Notes: a model not told the origin generated them from the sequence alone. Counted from the stretch's first letter, positions 1-8,497 are shown. The stretch is DNA of 36,829 nt from Clostridiaceae bacterium (GCA_012519655.1 JAAYPS010000096.1:1-36829); one strand, 5' to 3'. A program made the numbers and translations.

Positions 1-878
1 AACTTAACTGTTTGAATAGGTTCAGCCCACTCGACTACATTCTTTTGAATTTCTCCAAAGCCCTTTGAGTATTTGTCTAAATCCTTAGCTACTATAAAGT
101 TAACAGCGCTGTTAACAAGCTCTTCGTTATTTAGAACTTGTTCAACATATTTGTCAACATTATCATCTGACAAAATACCTTCTGCTAAAATTCTGTCTAT
201 AAATGTAGCTACAGAATCAGAAGCAGTACGTTTGTAACTGTTGATTTCAACTTCAAGTTCGTCAACATAATCTTTTGCCAAAGCTTTTATTGCCTCAGAG
301 TCTAGTTTAATAAAAGCATTTAGGTTACCAGTACTGTACTTAATGTCTTCTATTGCAAATAACTGAGGTAGACCAAGATCAGCATAGTTAAATGCGAAAC
401 TTAACTGATCGGTGGGTAACCGTTTGGTGACAAATTTAGGTGCTTTTTTATCACCTAGATTAAACTCACCAACTGAAATTGATATTCCAGTATCGCCTGG
501 GTCGATGAATACTTTCGCGCTGATCGGAAGACTGATTGAGCCGTATTTTGCATTCACATACATACGTTGATCAGCTGTTTTGAATGCCACTTCTTGAATT
601 GTTAGTTTGTCGGGAAGACCTAAATCTGTTTTCTCTAATTCATCCTTAATAAAAGAGTTGATTAAGTCCTGGTTGAGTTCGATTTCCAAAGTTCTTGTGT
701 CTGCATCATAATATAAATGCTTTTTTGCGATTTCCGTCAGTGGATCCTCAAGTTGTACATAAGTAAAGCTTAAATCATCATAAACGGAATTGTTTAACCT
801 CATGATGGTTGATATAGGTATTGCAATGATAACTAAAACAACAGCTATAATTACATAAAACCACCATTTTTTAAACAT
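1..878 (-). CDS. Membrane-anchored hypothetical protein, 3' end cut by window edge
   Basis: An open frame without stops runs from an ATG at 878 leftward off the window, giving at least 292 residues. The start has a good ribosome-binding site (AGGGGGTG, about 7 bases upstream). The protein begins MFKKWWFYVIIAVVLVIIAI, a short basic stretch followed by one hydrophobic segment (about residues 5-24), so it is probably a single-pass anchor with the rest outside the membrane. The remainder is soluble, mixed alpha/beta and rich in Asp, Lys and Asn, with no catalytic motif I recognise. The layout (N-terminal anchor plus an extracytoplasmic domain) loosely recalls YpmS/DUF2140-type proteins, but this is only an impression. 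It is transcribed away from the beta-propeller gene, from a strong promoter at 1075-1103. Its C-terminus and downstream neighbours are not in the window. Confidence 0.8.
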   Translation of the reverse strand, partial: MFKKWWFYVIIAVVLVIIAIPISTIMRLNNSVYDDLSFTYVQLEDPLTEIAKKHLYYDADTRTLEIELNQDLINSFIKDELEKTDLGLPDKLTIQEVAFKTADQRMYVNAKYGSISLPISAKVFIDPGDTGISISVGEFNLGDKKAPKFVTKRLPTDQLSFAFNYADLGLPQLFAIEDIKYSTGNLNAFIKLDSEAIKALAKDYVDELEVEINSYKRTASDSVATFIDRILAEGILSDDNVDKYVEQVLNNEELVNSAVNFIVAKDLDKYSKGFGEIQKNVVEWAEPIQTVK

Positions 879-1074
879 AACTGGCACCCCCTATAATTTG
901 AGCTTGTCCTTCAAGCCTTTTTATGGAACATTTATTTATTATAAATATATATATGATATATATTTATATGCCTATTATGTACGATAATATTCAATACAAA
1001 TTTCAGGTATTCCTAAAAATTGTATACGTAAAATTAACCAAAAAAATTTCATTATTTTGCTAACTACTTAGTAT

Positions 1075-1103
1075 AATATACTATAAAATAGTATCACTGT
1101 CAA
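1075..1103 (-). promoter_or_regulatory. Sigma-A-type promoter for the leftmost gene
   Basis: On the minus strand there is TTGACA (1103-1098), a 17-base spacer and TATATT (1080-1075): a perfect -35 and a five-of-six -10. The predicted transcript would carry a leader of about 190 bases before the ATG at 878. A 13-base palindrome (AGTATAATATACT, 1070-1082) overlaps the -10 and could be a regulator site, but no regulator can be named. Confidence 0.65.
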
Positions 1104-1355
1104 TTATAGCTTTCCCGCCAGTTTTTAAAAAAGTCCCTCTTCTGAGCTAAAAAATTAAGAATTTTTAGTATCTTAGTGGACTGCATCATGTCTGGATATA
1201 ATATATAGAACGATTCAAAAATTAAACAACTACACAATAAACCAAATGGTGGCAAAAGTCAATATCAATCAAGGAAATGCTTTCCACAAAATAATCAGAT
1301 GAAAATTGGATATAATGTCTAAATAGGCAAGGGCACATCGCTAAGCCTTTACTAA

Positions 1356-1384
1356 TTGAAACAGAGTTTCTATTGTGCTACAAT
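1356..1384 (+). promoter_or_regulatory. Sigma-A-type promoter for the beta-propeller gene
   Basis: TTGAAA (1356-1361), a 17-base spacer and TACAAT (1379-1384), each hexamer matching five of six consensus positions. The start of transcription would be near 1391, giving a leader of about 76 bases that contains the hairpin described at 1420-1455. Confidence 0.65.
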
Positions 1385-1412
1385 AGATTTTATTTTAGTA
1401 CATAAAAATTGA

Positions 1413-1455
1413 AAGGAGAAGGCAAAGGAAAGTTAGTTTTATTAAATCCTTGCCT
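1413..1455 (+). promoter_or_regulatory. Distant ribosome-binding site followed by a leader hairpin
   Basis: The ATG at 1467 has no Shine-Dalgarno sequence in the normal window. The nearest good one (AAGGAG, 1413-1418) is about 48 bases upstream. Between them a stem can form: AGGCAAAGGA (1420-1429) against TCCTTGCCT (1447-1455), 9 pairs with one bulged A and a 17-base loop. Folding would bring the site to about 13 bases from the ATG. An in-frame stop at 1443 and the lack of other start codons rule out an upstream start. A similar element lies ahead of the helicase gene. Confidence 0.5.
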
Positions 1456-1466
1456 ACTGTTTTTAT

Positions 1467-3272
1467 ATGAGAAAAAAACGATTATTGTATTCTTTATTAT
1501 TTTTACTTATATTAGCAAGCTTAGCACTATTCATAACCTCACGAACACCTTCTAGGACACGCACAGCAGACAATAAATCTGCTACGCCAACTCCTTCTGT
1601 CACAAAACAGGCCATGCCACAAAATAACGACATTACAGCTATACCGACCCCTACCCCACCACCAGTGATACAAACCATATCACCAGAATATTTCCCATTT
1701 GATGTCGACCCTAAAAATGTGAATCCTGATACCCTACCAATATTTGATGGTACTAATGCTTATAATGAGTATGCAAAAGAAGTGAGTTTTGGAGATGTTG
1801 ATTATAAGTTCTGGCATTTTCTGGATATGGATATTGTGACTTCGGATGTTGAAAACCCCGGGATTACATTTGGAGCTGCTGATAGTTACACAGATGTTCA
1901 AGGAATTACAACTTTTAGAGGAAATCATTATCGGGACTCTGCAGCATATGGCTCACGGCAAGTTACAGAAAAAAAATTGGAGTTGGTGTGGACAAAGGAT
2001 ACTGGTTCTATCAGTACAGGTTCTTCTTACTGGCCTGGTGTTGGCTGGACTGGCCAGCCTTTGATTATACATTGGGATGAAGATGTGCGTAGATTGATGA
2101 ATATAAATTCTGAGTTTAAAGATTCAGATCTTGTAGAAGTAATATATCCAACGCTGGATGGTAATATTTATTTCCTTAATCTTGTTGACGGAAGACCTAC
2201 GCGTGATCCAATTAACATTGGATTTTCTACAAAAGGAACCGCAATGATTGACCCAAGAGGTTATCCTATTTTGTATACTGGACAGGGTCTTAATCAGAAT
2301 GGTGATGTTTTTGCGCACCATGAATTTAGAATCTTTAGTTTAATTGATCAAACAGAGATGTTTTCCATAGTGGGTACTACTGCTGAAGCTTTTCGCCTAT
2401 GGGGTGCTTTTGATCCTTCCCCACTTTTGGACAAAGAAACCGATACCTTAATCCAACCCGGTGAAAATGGGCTTTTATATAGAATTAAGATGAACACAGA
2501 TTTTAAACGTGAAACAGGTGAGCTTTCTATTGACCCAGAAGTAACTAAATTCAGGTATGGCAAGGTTTATGACCCAAACATAGGTTTTGAGAATTCGCCT
2601 GTGATGTATAAGAATTACCTATATCTTGCTGATAATGGTGGATTATTACAATGTATTGACATTAACACATTAGAGCCTGTTTGGATTGCAAATGTTTATG
2701 ATGACACAGATGCAACAATTGTACTTGAAGAGACAGATAAAGGTGTCTTTATATATACGGGAAATGAAGCTGATTTGCGTTGTATTGGCAAACCACAACC
2801 TTCCTATGCTGATTGTCAGCTCCGAAAATTTAATGCTTTAACTGGTGAGCTTATTTGGGAAAAATCATATGAATGTATATACCAATATGGTGTAAATGGT
2901 GGTTTACTTTCTACACCTGTGCTTGGAAAGAACGAAATATCAGACCTTGTTATTTTTAACATATGTAAGACAAAGGACTGGAAAAGCGGCAAAATGGTTG
3001 CTCTTAATAAAGAAACTGGAGAAGAAGTATGGGTAAAGGACCTCGAGAACTACAGCTGGAGTTCACCTGTCGACTTTTTGTCTGATGACGGCAAAACCTA
3101 CATGATCTTCTGTGATTACGCAGGAGATATGCATCTTATGGATCCTATGACTGGAGCAATAATTGATACAATATCAGTAGGACTCAATGTTGAAGGTTCT
3201 CCTGCAATTTATGATGATATGGTTGTTATTGGAACATACGCAAAGAAAATATATGGCGTAAAGATTAAATAG
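1467..3272 (+). CDS. Membrane-anchored PQQ-like beta-propeller protein
   Basis: 601 residues. A basic start (MRKKR) and a hydrophobic segment at about 7-24 form a signal anchor. A Pro/Thr/Ser-rich linker follows (about 25-70), suited to crossing a Gram-positive wall. The rest carries repeated blades of the BamB/PQQ-dehydrogenase type, with phrases such as ETGEEVWVKDLE, LTGELIWEKSYE and SPAIYDDMVVIGT recurring at blade spacing. Such propellers are usually binding or scaffold modules. The quinone-site residues of true PQQ dehydrogenases cannot be confirmed here and no enzyme partner adjoins, so no catalytic function is assigned. The gene stands alone between its own promoter and that of ychF. 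The start is the only ATG after an in-frame stop at 1443. Confidence 0.85.
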   Translation: MRKKRLLYSLLFLLILASLALFITSRTPSRTRTADNKSATPTPSVTKQAMPQNNDITAIPTPTPPPVIQTISPEYFPFDVDPKNVNPDTLPIFDGTNAYNEYAKEVSFGDVDYKFWHFLDMDIVTSDVENPGITFGAADSYTDVQGITTFRGNHYRDSAAYGSRQVTEKKLELVWTKDTGSISTGSSYWPGVGWTGQPLIIHWDEDVRRLMNINSEFKDSDLVEVIYPTLDGNIYFLNLVDGRPTRDPINIGFSTKGTAMIDPRGYPILYTGQGLNQNGDVFAHHEFRIFSLIDQTEMFSIVGTTAEAFRLWGAFDPSPLLDKETDTLIQPGENGLLYRIKMNTDFKRETGELSIDPEVTKFRYGKVYDPNIGFENSPVMYKNYLYLADNGGLLQCIDINTLEPVWIANVYDDTDATIVLEETDKGVFIYTGNEADLRCIGKPQPSYADCQLRKFNALTGELIWEKSYECIYQYGVNGGLLSTPVLGKNEISDLVIFNICKTKDWKSGKMVALNKETGEEVWVKDLENYSWSSPVDFLSDDGKTYMIFCDYAGDMHLMDPMTGAIIDTISVGLNVEGSPAIYDDMVVIGTYAKKIYGVKIK

Positions 3273-3312
3273 TAAAAGCAAACCTATATTAGTAAAATAT
3301 TTTTAAATATAG

Positions 3313-3341
3313 TTAACAAAAAATCATCTATCCTTTATAAT
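3313..3341 (+). promoter_or_regulatory. Sigma-A-type promoter for ychF
   Basis: TTAACA (3313-3318), a 17-base spacer and a perfect TATAAT (3336-3341). The ATG of ychF follows 47 bases later, with its own GAAAGGAAG ribosome-binding site. Confidence 0.7.
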
Positions 3342-3388
3342 ACCTATTTAGAATTTATTATTGCTTAAAATTTGAAAGGAAGAAAGAA

Positions 3389-4483
3389 ATGAAACTTGGA
3401 ATAATTGGACTGCCCAATGTAGGGAAAAGTACTTTGTTTAATGCAATTACAAAGGCTGGTGCTGAAAGCGCCAATTACCCTTTTTGCACTATAGATCCAA
3501 ATTTAGGAATTGTAAGTGTACCAGACGATCGTCTTGAAAAACTTGCTGAAATCTATAAACCAAAGAAAGTTATACATACTGCAATTGAGTTTGTGGATAT
3601 AGCTGGACTTGTGAAAGGAGCAAGTAAGGGCGAAGGACTTGGGAATAAGTTCCTATCACATATTCGTGAAGTCGACGCAATAATTCATGTTGTCAGATGC
3701 TTTGAGGACCCAAATATTGTTCACGTGGATGGCTCCATTGGGCCTGTACGGGATATTGAAACAATTAATCTTGAATTAATATTTGCTGACTTGGAACTTC
3801 TTGAAAAACGTATGGACAAGATAAAAAAACAAGCAAAGTCAGGCGAAAAGCAATATTTTTTAGAGTTAGAATTCCTTGAAAAAATTCATAGCCATCTTGA
3901 ATCTAATCAGCCTGCACGTACAATGAAAATTGAGCCCGAATGGGAGAAATATATGGAACAGCTTTTTTTACTCACATCAAAGCCCCTTATATATTGTGCA
4001 AATGTCGCAGAAGAAGATATACAAAATTCCAGTGATAATCCCTATGTTAAAGAACTTATGTCCTACGCTGAGAAGGAGAATGCTGAAGTTTTGGTTGTTT
4101 GCGCAAATATTGAAGAAGAAATTTCACAGCTCGAAGACCAAGAAAAGCAAATGTTTATATCTGAGCTTGGTTTAGGTCAATCTGGACTTGACCGCTTAAT
4201 TCATGCAAGCTATGAGCTTTTGGGGTTAATTAGTTTCTTAACAGCAGGTGAATCTGAAGTACGGGCTTGGACAATAAAAAGAGGAACAAAAGCCCCTCAA
4301 GCAGCTGGTAAAATCCATAGTGATTTTGAGCGTGGCTTTATCCGTGCTGAAATAGTACCTTTCGATGACTTAATAAGGTTAGGCTCATATAATGCTGCAA
4401 AAGAACAAGGTCTTGTGCGTTCTGAAGGAAAAGAATATATAATGAAAGATGGAGATGTAACGTTATTTAGATTTAATGTTTGA
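3389..4483 (+). CDS. ychF: Redox-regulated ATPase YchF (Obg-family)
   Basis: 364 residues, the usual length for YchF/Ola1. The N-terminus has the P-loop GLPNVGKSTLFNAI (residues 6-19), followed by switch and G3 motifs (FVDIAGLVKGASKGEGLGNKF, shown here only in part: DIAGLVKGA) and a predicted coiled coil at about 130-165 (LLEKRMDKIKKQAKSGEK). The C-terminal TGS-like domain ends in VRSEGKEYIMKDGDVTLFRFNV-type sequence typical of the family. YchF binds ATP in preference to GTP, associates with ribosomes and is linked to translation and stress responses. It appears to be a single-gene unit with its own promoter, convergent with the Crp/Fnr gene; only 5 bases separate the two stops and no clear terminator hairpin is visible. 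Confidence 0.98.
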   Translation: MKLGIIGLPNVGKSTLFNAITKAGAESANYPFCTIDPNLGIVSVPDDRLEKLAEIYKPKKVIHTAIEFVDIAGLVKGASKGEGLGNKFLSHIREVDAIIHVVRCFEDPNIVHVDGSIGPVRDIETINLELIFADLELLEKRMDKIKKQAKSGEKQYFLELEFLEKIHSHLESNQPARTMKIEPEWEKYMEQLFLLTSKPLIYCANVAEEDIQNSSDNPYVKELMSYAEKENAEVLVVCANIEEEISQLEDQEKQMFISELGLGQSGLDRLIHASYELLGLISFLTAGESEVRAWTIKRGTKAPQAAGKIHSDFERGFIRAEIVPFDDLIRLGSYNAAKEQGLVRSEGKEYIMKDGDVTLFRFNV

Positions 4484-4488
4484 TCTTA

Positions 4489-5181
4489 CTACTTAACATA
4501 CTCTGCTATTTGTTGAGGGTCTACTATTTTAACAGTTGATAAATAAAAATCAATAAGTCCTTCATCTCGCATTTTACACAGTTCTCTTGACATTGAAGGT
4601 CTGGAAACATTTAAGAAATCTGCCATTTCGTTTCGCTTCATGGGCAAATGAATTAGTAAACTGCCTTGCTTTTTATGCTGTTCCCAAATGTAAGTGCACA
4701 GCTTCTCTCTCATACCCTTAATAGACAAGTACTCTACTTGTTTATTAAGGCTCATTGCTTTATCAGAAAGTATCTTTAACATATTAGTAGTTAATTGTTG
4801 GTGATATGAGCATGCCCTCTCACACCCTGCTACTATTTTCTCAGGCTTAATAAATAGAACAATTGAACTCTCAACAGCCGAAATTGTGGCAGGCCATACT
4901 CTTTTTTCTGAATAAACAGCCATTTCCCCAAATAATTCTCCTGGCTTTAGAATGTTCATTATTAAACGGTTCCCATCAATGTTTTCTTTCAACACTGATA
5001 AACTTCCCTGTAAAAGCAAACCAAAACCTTCCATTTTCTCTCCGAGATGTGCTACGATTTCACCCTTTGTATACGATTTTTCTTTGGGGTTAAGGCATGC
5101 AACCATATTTAATATGTTTTCTTTTGACATATCTGAAAACAATAGTGAGCTTTCTAACACTTCATACCATTTATTTTTCAT
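4489..5181 (-). CDS. Crp/Fnr-family transcriptional regulator, probable HcpR-type regulator
   Basis: 230 residues, standard for the family. The N-terminal cyclic-nucleotide-binding-like beta roll (about 15-125) includes GELFGEMAVYSEKRVWPATISA. A dimer helix (about 130-165) leads to a C-terminal winged helix-turn-helix (about 178-225) with EMADFLNVSRPSMSRELCKM. There is no N-terminal cysteine cluster like that of classical FNR; cysteines occur at about 29, 118 and 122. The gene is divergent from hcp, and a perfect 14-base palindrome lies between its ribosome-binding site and the hcp promoter. HcpR regulators commonly sit beside hcp and activate it in response to nitric oxide or nitrite, so that role is inferred from context. 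Start: ATG at 5181 with AAAGGGAGA 6-8 bases upstream. Confidence 0.93.
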   Translation of the reverse strand: MKNKWYEVLESSLLFSDMSKENILNMVACLNPKEKSYTKGEIVAHLGEKMEGFGLLLQGSLSVLKENIDGNRLIMNILKPGELFGEMAVYSEKRVWPATISAVESSIVLFIKPEKIVAGCERACSYHQQLTTNMLKILSDKAMSLNKQVEYLSIKGMREKLCTYIWEQHKKQGSLLIHLPMKRNEMADFLNVSRPSMSRELCKMRDEGLIDFYLSTVKIVDPQQIAEYVK

Positions 5182-5195
5182 AAAATTCTCCCTTT

Positions 5196-5209
5196 GTAGC
5201 TATAGCTAC
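5196..5209. promoter_or_regulatory. Perfect palindrome, probable Crp/Fnr-family operator
   Basis: GTAGCTATAGCTAC is a perfect 14-base palindrome in the hcp/regulator divergent region. Its centre (5202.5) lies about 41.5 bases upstream of the transcription start predicted from the hcp -10 box, the standard class II activator position for Crp/Fnr proteins. It also lies directly upstream of the regulator's own ribosome-binding site, so it could serve autoregulation. Confidence 0.6.
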
Positions 5210-5231
5210 CGATTTGTATATTCAAATATAT

Positions 5232-5237
5232 TATAAT
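5232..5237 (+). promoter_or_regulatory. -10 box of the hcp promoter
   Basis: A perfect TATAAT. The bases at the expected -35 position do not resemble TTGACA, as is usual for activator-dependent promoters, and the palindrome at 5196-5209 is placed where an activator would contact polymerase. The leader to the hcp ATG is about 74 bases. Confidence 0.55.
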
Positions 5238-5317
5238 CATAGCTAATAATCAACATTAATCTATAAAAAAACTTATTTATTTCCAAGTTAACTAATAATA
5301 AAAGGAGGCTACATTAA

Positions 5318-6880
5318 ATGTCAATGTTTTGTTTTCAGTGTGAACAGACTGTAGGGGGTAAAGGTTGTACGAAAGTTGGCGTATGCGGTAAAAAACCTGA
5401 TGTTTCCAACAGTCAAGACGAGTTAACCTGCGCATTAATTGGACTTGCCCAGGCAGCTGACGGTAAGAGCCCAGGAAAAGATGTCGCAGATTTAATGTTT
5501 AAATCACTTTTTGCAACTATCACTAATGTAAATTTTGACCAAGAACGCATTAATGAGCTCATAGCTGAAGTTGAAAAAGAAAAGAACGCACTAGGCGGAG
5601 CCGAAAACTATGATGCATCAAAGCTTTGGAAAGGCGACGTAGATATTGTATCTATGCGTTCAACATTGTTATTGGGTCTGCGCGGCATGGCAGCTTATGC
5701 CGAGCATGCCAGTGTATTAGGCAAGGAAGATATTGAAGTATCTAATTGGTTCTTTAAAGGTATGAAAGCCTTAGGCGAAGAACACACTATCGAGCAATGG
5801 TTAGATCTATTAATGGAATTTGGCAATATAAACCTTAAATGTATGGCTCTCCTCGACGATGCAAATACATCTGCTTATGGTCATCCAGTTCCTACAAAGG
5901 TTACTACAAATGTCGAAAAAGGTCCTTTCATTGTTATATCAGGGCATGACTTGCTTGATCTAAAGCAACTGTTAGAACAAACAAAGGATAAAGGTATTAA
6001 TATTTATACACATGGCGAAATGCTTCCAGCACACGGATATCCTGAGCTCAAGAAACATTCCCATTTAAAAGGCAATTTTGGTACAGCATGGCAGAACCAA
6101 CAGAAAGAATTTGATGGCGTACCCGGTGCATTTTTATTTACAACAAATTGTCTCATGCCTCCAAAAGCATCATATGCCGATAGAGTATTTACAACTGCCG
6201 TAGTAGCGTATCCCGAATTAAAACATATTCCTGATGGTGAAAACGGCGTTAAGGACTTCACACCTGTTATTGAAAAAGCACTTGAATTAGGTGGATATCC
6301 AGAAGACAAGTCTTTTACTGGTATAAATGGTGGCAGCGAACTTACAACAGGTTTCGCAAGAAATGCTGTACTAAGTAACGCTGGAACAATAATAGAAGCA
6401 GTTAAGGCTGGCGATATTAGGCATTTCTTCTTAGTTGGAGGATGTGACGGAGCAAAAGTAGGTAGAAATTACTACACGGATTTTGTTAAAAATACACCTG
6501 ACGATACAATTATACTTACATTAGCTTGTGGAAAATATCGTTTTAACGACCTGGACTTAGGGACAATCGGTGGATTTCCAAGAATTCTTGATATGGGGCA
6601 ATGTAACGATGCTTATTCAGCAATACAAGTAGCAGTAGCACTTGCAGAAGCTTTTGATTGTGGAGTCAACGATCTGCCATTGACATTGGTTCTTTCATGG
6701 TACGAGCAAAAGGCTGTTTGTATTTTGCTAACATTACTTGCACTAGGAATTAAAGACATATATTTAGGTCCCACATTACCAGCTTTCCTCTCATCCAACG
6801 TGTTAGGTATACTTGTTGAGAAGTTTGGTATTAGACCTATTACGACAGCACAAGAAGATCTTAAAGCAATACTTGGCTAA
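5318..6880 (+). CDS. hcp: Hydroxylamine reductase (hybrid-cluster protein), class I
   Basis: 520 residues. The N-terminal cysteines C5-X2-C8-X8-C17-X5-C23 have the spacing of class I Hcp from strict anaerobes, which bind a [4Fe-4S] cluster. Family signatures for the hybrid [4Fe-2S-2O] cluster follow: the HGEMLPAHGYPELKKH block (about 231), CLMPP, GGCDGAK (about 378), LACGKYRFN and the C-terminal VLSWYEQKAV. Hcp reduces hydroxylamine to ammonia in vitro and in cells acts in nitric oxide detoxification and protein S-nitrosylation; it is cytoplasmic. The start is ATG at 5318 with AAGGAGG 9 bases upstream. It ends at a strong bidirectional terminator. The divergent Crp/Fnr gene and the convergent hemerythrin-PAS gene fit a nitrosative or oxidative stress locus. 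The reductase gene hcr is absent, as expected for class I. Confidence 0.98.
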   Translation: MSMFCFQCEQTVGGKGCTKVGVCGKKPDVSNSQDELTCALIGLAQAADGKSPGKDVADLMFKSLFATITNVNFDQERINELIAEVEKEKNALGGAENYDASKLWKGDVDIVSMRSTLLLGLRGMAAYAEHASVLGKEDIEVSNWFFKGMKALGEEHTIEQWLDLLMEFGNINLKCMALLDDANTSAYGHPVPTKVTTNVEKGPFIVISGHDLLDLKQLLEQTKDKGINIYTHGEMLPAHGYPELKKHSHLKGNFGTAWQNQQKEFDGVPGAFLFTTNCLMPPKASYADRVFTTAVVAYPELKHIPDGENGVKDFTPVIEKALELGGYPEDKSFTGINGGSELTTGFARNAVLSNAGTIIEAVKAGDIRHFFLVGGCDGAKVGRNYYTDFVKNTPDDTIILTLACGKYRFNDLDLGTIGGFPRILDMGQCNDAYSAIQVAVALAEAFDCGVNDLPLTLVLSWYEQKAVCILLTLLALGIKDIYLGPTLPAFLSSNVLGILVEKFGIRPITTAQEDLKAILG

Positions 6881-6890
6881 TCAATATAGA

Positions 6891-6929
6891 AAAAGACCTG
6901 TTTTGTTCTAATAACAAAACAGGTCTTTT
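6891..6929. terminator. Bidirectional rho-independent terminator
   Basis: A perfect 17-base-pair inverted repeat (arms 6891-6907 and 6913-6929) closes a five-base loop (CTAAT). The stem has AAAA on the left and TTTT on the right, so it works in both directions. It lies between the convergent hcp and DUF438 genes. Confidence 0.92.
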
Positions 6930-6949
6930 GCATTACTGTAATCTTTTTT

Positions 6950-8167
6950 CTACAATAAACGTTTTTCGCCTTCAATTTCTTGTATGTGTTTTATGTCCTG
7001 TGTGACTTCTACTGTGCCAAGATATTTTCCATTCTTATCTCTGACTGCAAAATACCTAATATATACGAATTTATTGCCCATATTGATCCAGAATTCTTCA
7101 CTATCTTTATTACCAGCTTTAAAATCTTTCACTATTTCTTCAACCACATGAACACTGGCAGGAGGATGGCAGTTGTGAACGGTACGCCCGATAATTGCTT
7201 TTGTTCTTGCAAAAATTCTTTCGCTTGATTGTGAGAAATATTTTACAATATCATCTTTATCAACGAAAGTTATATCTATAGGCAGGCTATTTAGCATACA
7301 TGTTAACTCTTCAATTTCCAGAAAACCCGTTTCAAAACGTATATATCCATCTGCTTGCGTTTCACCTTTTTTATTTTCTTCTTGTTCAATATCTACTCGT
7401 TCTGGGTTCCATGGCTTAATTCTATCAATGAAACAAAAACCGATTTCATGGCTCTCTTTGTCAATTGTAACCCACTCATCCTCTGTAAGAAGGTCTTCTA
7501 CCATCGGGAATAATATGTTTTCCTCTTTAAAAATCATATCATTTACCCTAGCAATTACATTTTCAAGGTCCTTTAGTATATTCTTCATATCAGTTTTGTT
7601 TTTTATATTGTTAATTGCCTCTTTTATTTCTGCCCTAATTTCATCATCCACACCCCACATTACTTGTGGTGGCGTTGTAATATCGTATTTCTCCATATAT
7701 GGAAATAACAAATTTTCTTTGCGACTGTAATGTTTGTCTATTTCTAGAAGCTTTTGAACTTCATTTAATAGTTTATTAGTGTTGTCTTCAGATCCTTCCT
7801 CTTTAAATGCTGCCATCGCTGGTTTTAGTGAGCTCTCAATAAAATCTTCAATACCTCTATTTTCGGCCTTAAACACATAAATAGGGTGCCCTTCCTCTTC
7901 TACTGGTTTCTTTAAATCATGTATTTGCTCCACTGAACTACCTAGCACAGCAGCATGTACATCACACAATCTCTGAATCTCTTCAACTGGCATCCCTTCT
8001 GAAACAAGAGAATTTTCCAATTCGGCTATTTCTTCTGTAGTAACGCCATTGAGTAGTCTTTGGAAATCCTCTTTTACTACATCCACTGATTCCCCATCGT
8101 GAAGACGATTAATTAGTTTTCTCAATGTTTCACGCCTGTATTCACGGTTATTAATAATTTCACTCAC
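6950..8167 (-). CDS. DUF438 - hemerythrin - PAS domain protein
   Basis: 405 residues from a GTG at 8167. Three domains are visible in order: an N-terminal DUF438 helical domain (about 1-72), a hemerythrin-like HHE four-helix bundle (about 80-225) with HYSRKENLLFPYMEKY and EENILFPMVEDL, and a C-terminal PAS domain (about 280-395) with VDKDDIVKYFSQ and NCHPPASV. The HHE bundle suggests a di-iron or other metal site sensing oxygen or nitric oxide, and the PAS domain a sensory role; the output partner is unknown. The start was chosen because GGAAGGTG lies 6 bases before this GTG; a longer frame from a GTG at 8176 would start inside that ribosome-binding site. It shares a terminator with hcp, its convergent neighbour, supporting a role in nitrosative or oxygen stress. 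Confidence 0.93.
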   Translation of the reverse strand: MSEIINNREYRRETLRKLINRLHDGESVDVVKEDFQRLLNGVTTEEIAELENSLVSEGMPVEEIQRLCDVHAAVLGSSVEQIHDLKKPVEEEGHPIYVFKAENRGIEDFIESSLKPAMAAFKEEGSEDNTNKLLNEVQKLLEIDKHYSRKENLLFPYMEKYDITTPPQVMWGVDDEIRAEIKEAINNIKNKTDMKNILKDLENVIARVNDMIFKEENILFPMVEDLLTEDEWVTIDKESHEIGFCFIDRIKPWNPERVDIEQEENKKGETQADGYIRFETGFLEIEELTCMLNSLPIDITFVDKDDIVKYFSQSSERIFARTKAIIGRTVHNCHPPASVHVVEEIVKDFKAGNKDSEEFWINMGNKFVYIRYFAVRDKNGKYLGTVEVTQDIKHIQEIEGEKRLL

Positions 8168-8497
8168 ATAAATCACCTTCCATTTATATAGATCTGATTA
8201 TTACATTTGCATAATGGTTATATTCTACCCATTAATTTAGCAAATTAACTATACTTTGAAAATAGTAATCTTCTTTTTCAGCGGTAAGTTGATAATAACA
8301 AATGTTTCAAAGAATTGGATAAATTTTTCATTAAAACCACTTGTTTTTTGCATAACCTCGTGGTATATTTAATACGCTATAGTCATTTTAGATATATGCA
8401 TTGGATTAATATTTCCCTGCACCAGCCCTCTTTAATTAATTTTGGAGCGTAGAGTCAAAGAAGTATTAAATCCAAAAAATTAAGGAGGTATATGGGA
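8168..8497. other. 330-bp divergent spacer
   Basis: The spacer separates the DUF438 gene and the zinc-ribbon gene. The rightward promoter is at 8341-8369. I could not place a convincing leftward promoter for the DUF438 gene. No palindrome like the one near hcp is present, so shared control by the Crp/Fnr protein is not supported here. Confidence 0.5.
8341..8369 (+). promoter_or_regulatory. Possible promoter for the zinc-ribbon gene
   Basis: TTGTTT (8341-8346), a 17-base spacer and TATATT (8364-8369). The -35 is weak (four of six) and the leader would be about 120 bases. Confidence 0.4.

Larger units (their letters stand above)
879..1466. other. 588-bp divergent intergenic region
   Basis: This AT-rich spacer separates two divergent genes for membrane-anchored proteins. 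It holds the leftward promoter at 1075-1103, the rightward promoter at 1356-1384, a small hairpin-forming stretch at 1325-1348 (AGGC...GCCT) and the structured leader of the beta-propeller gene at 1413-1455. I see no open frame of note and no RNA gene in the rest. Confidence 0.6.
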
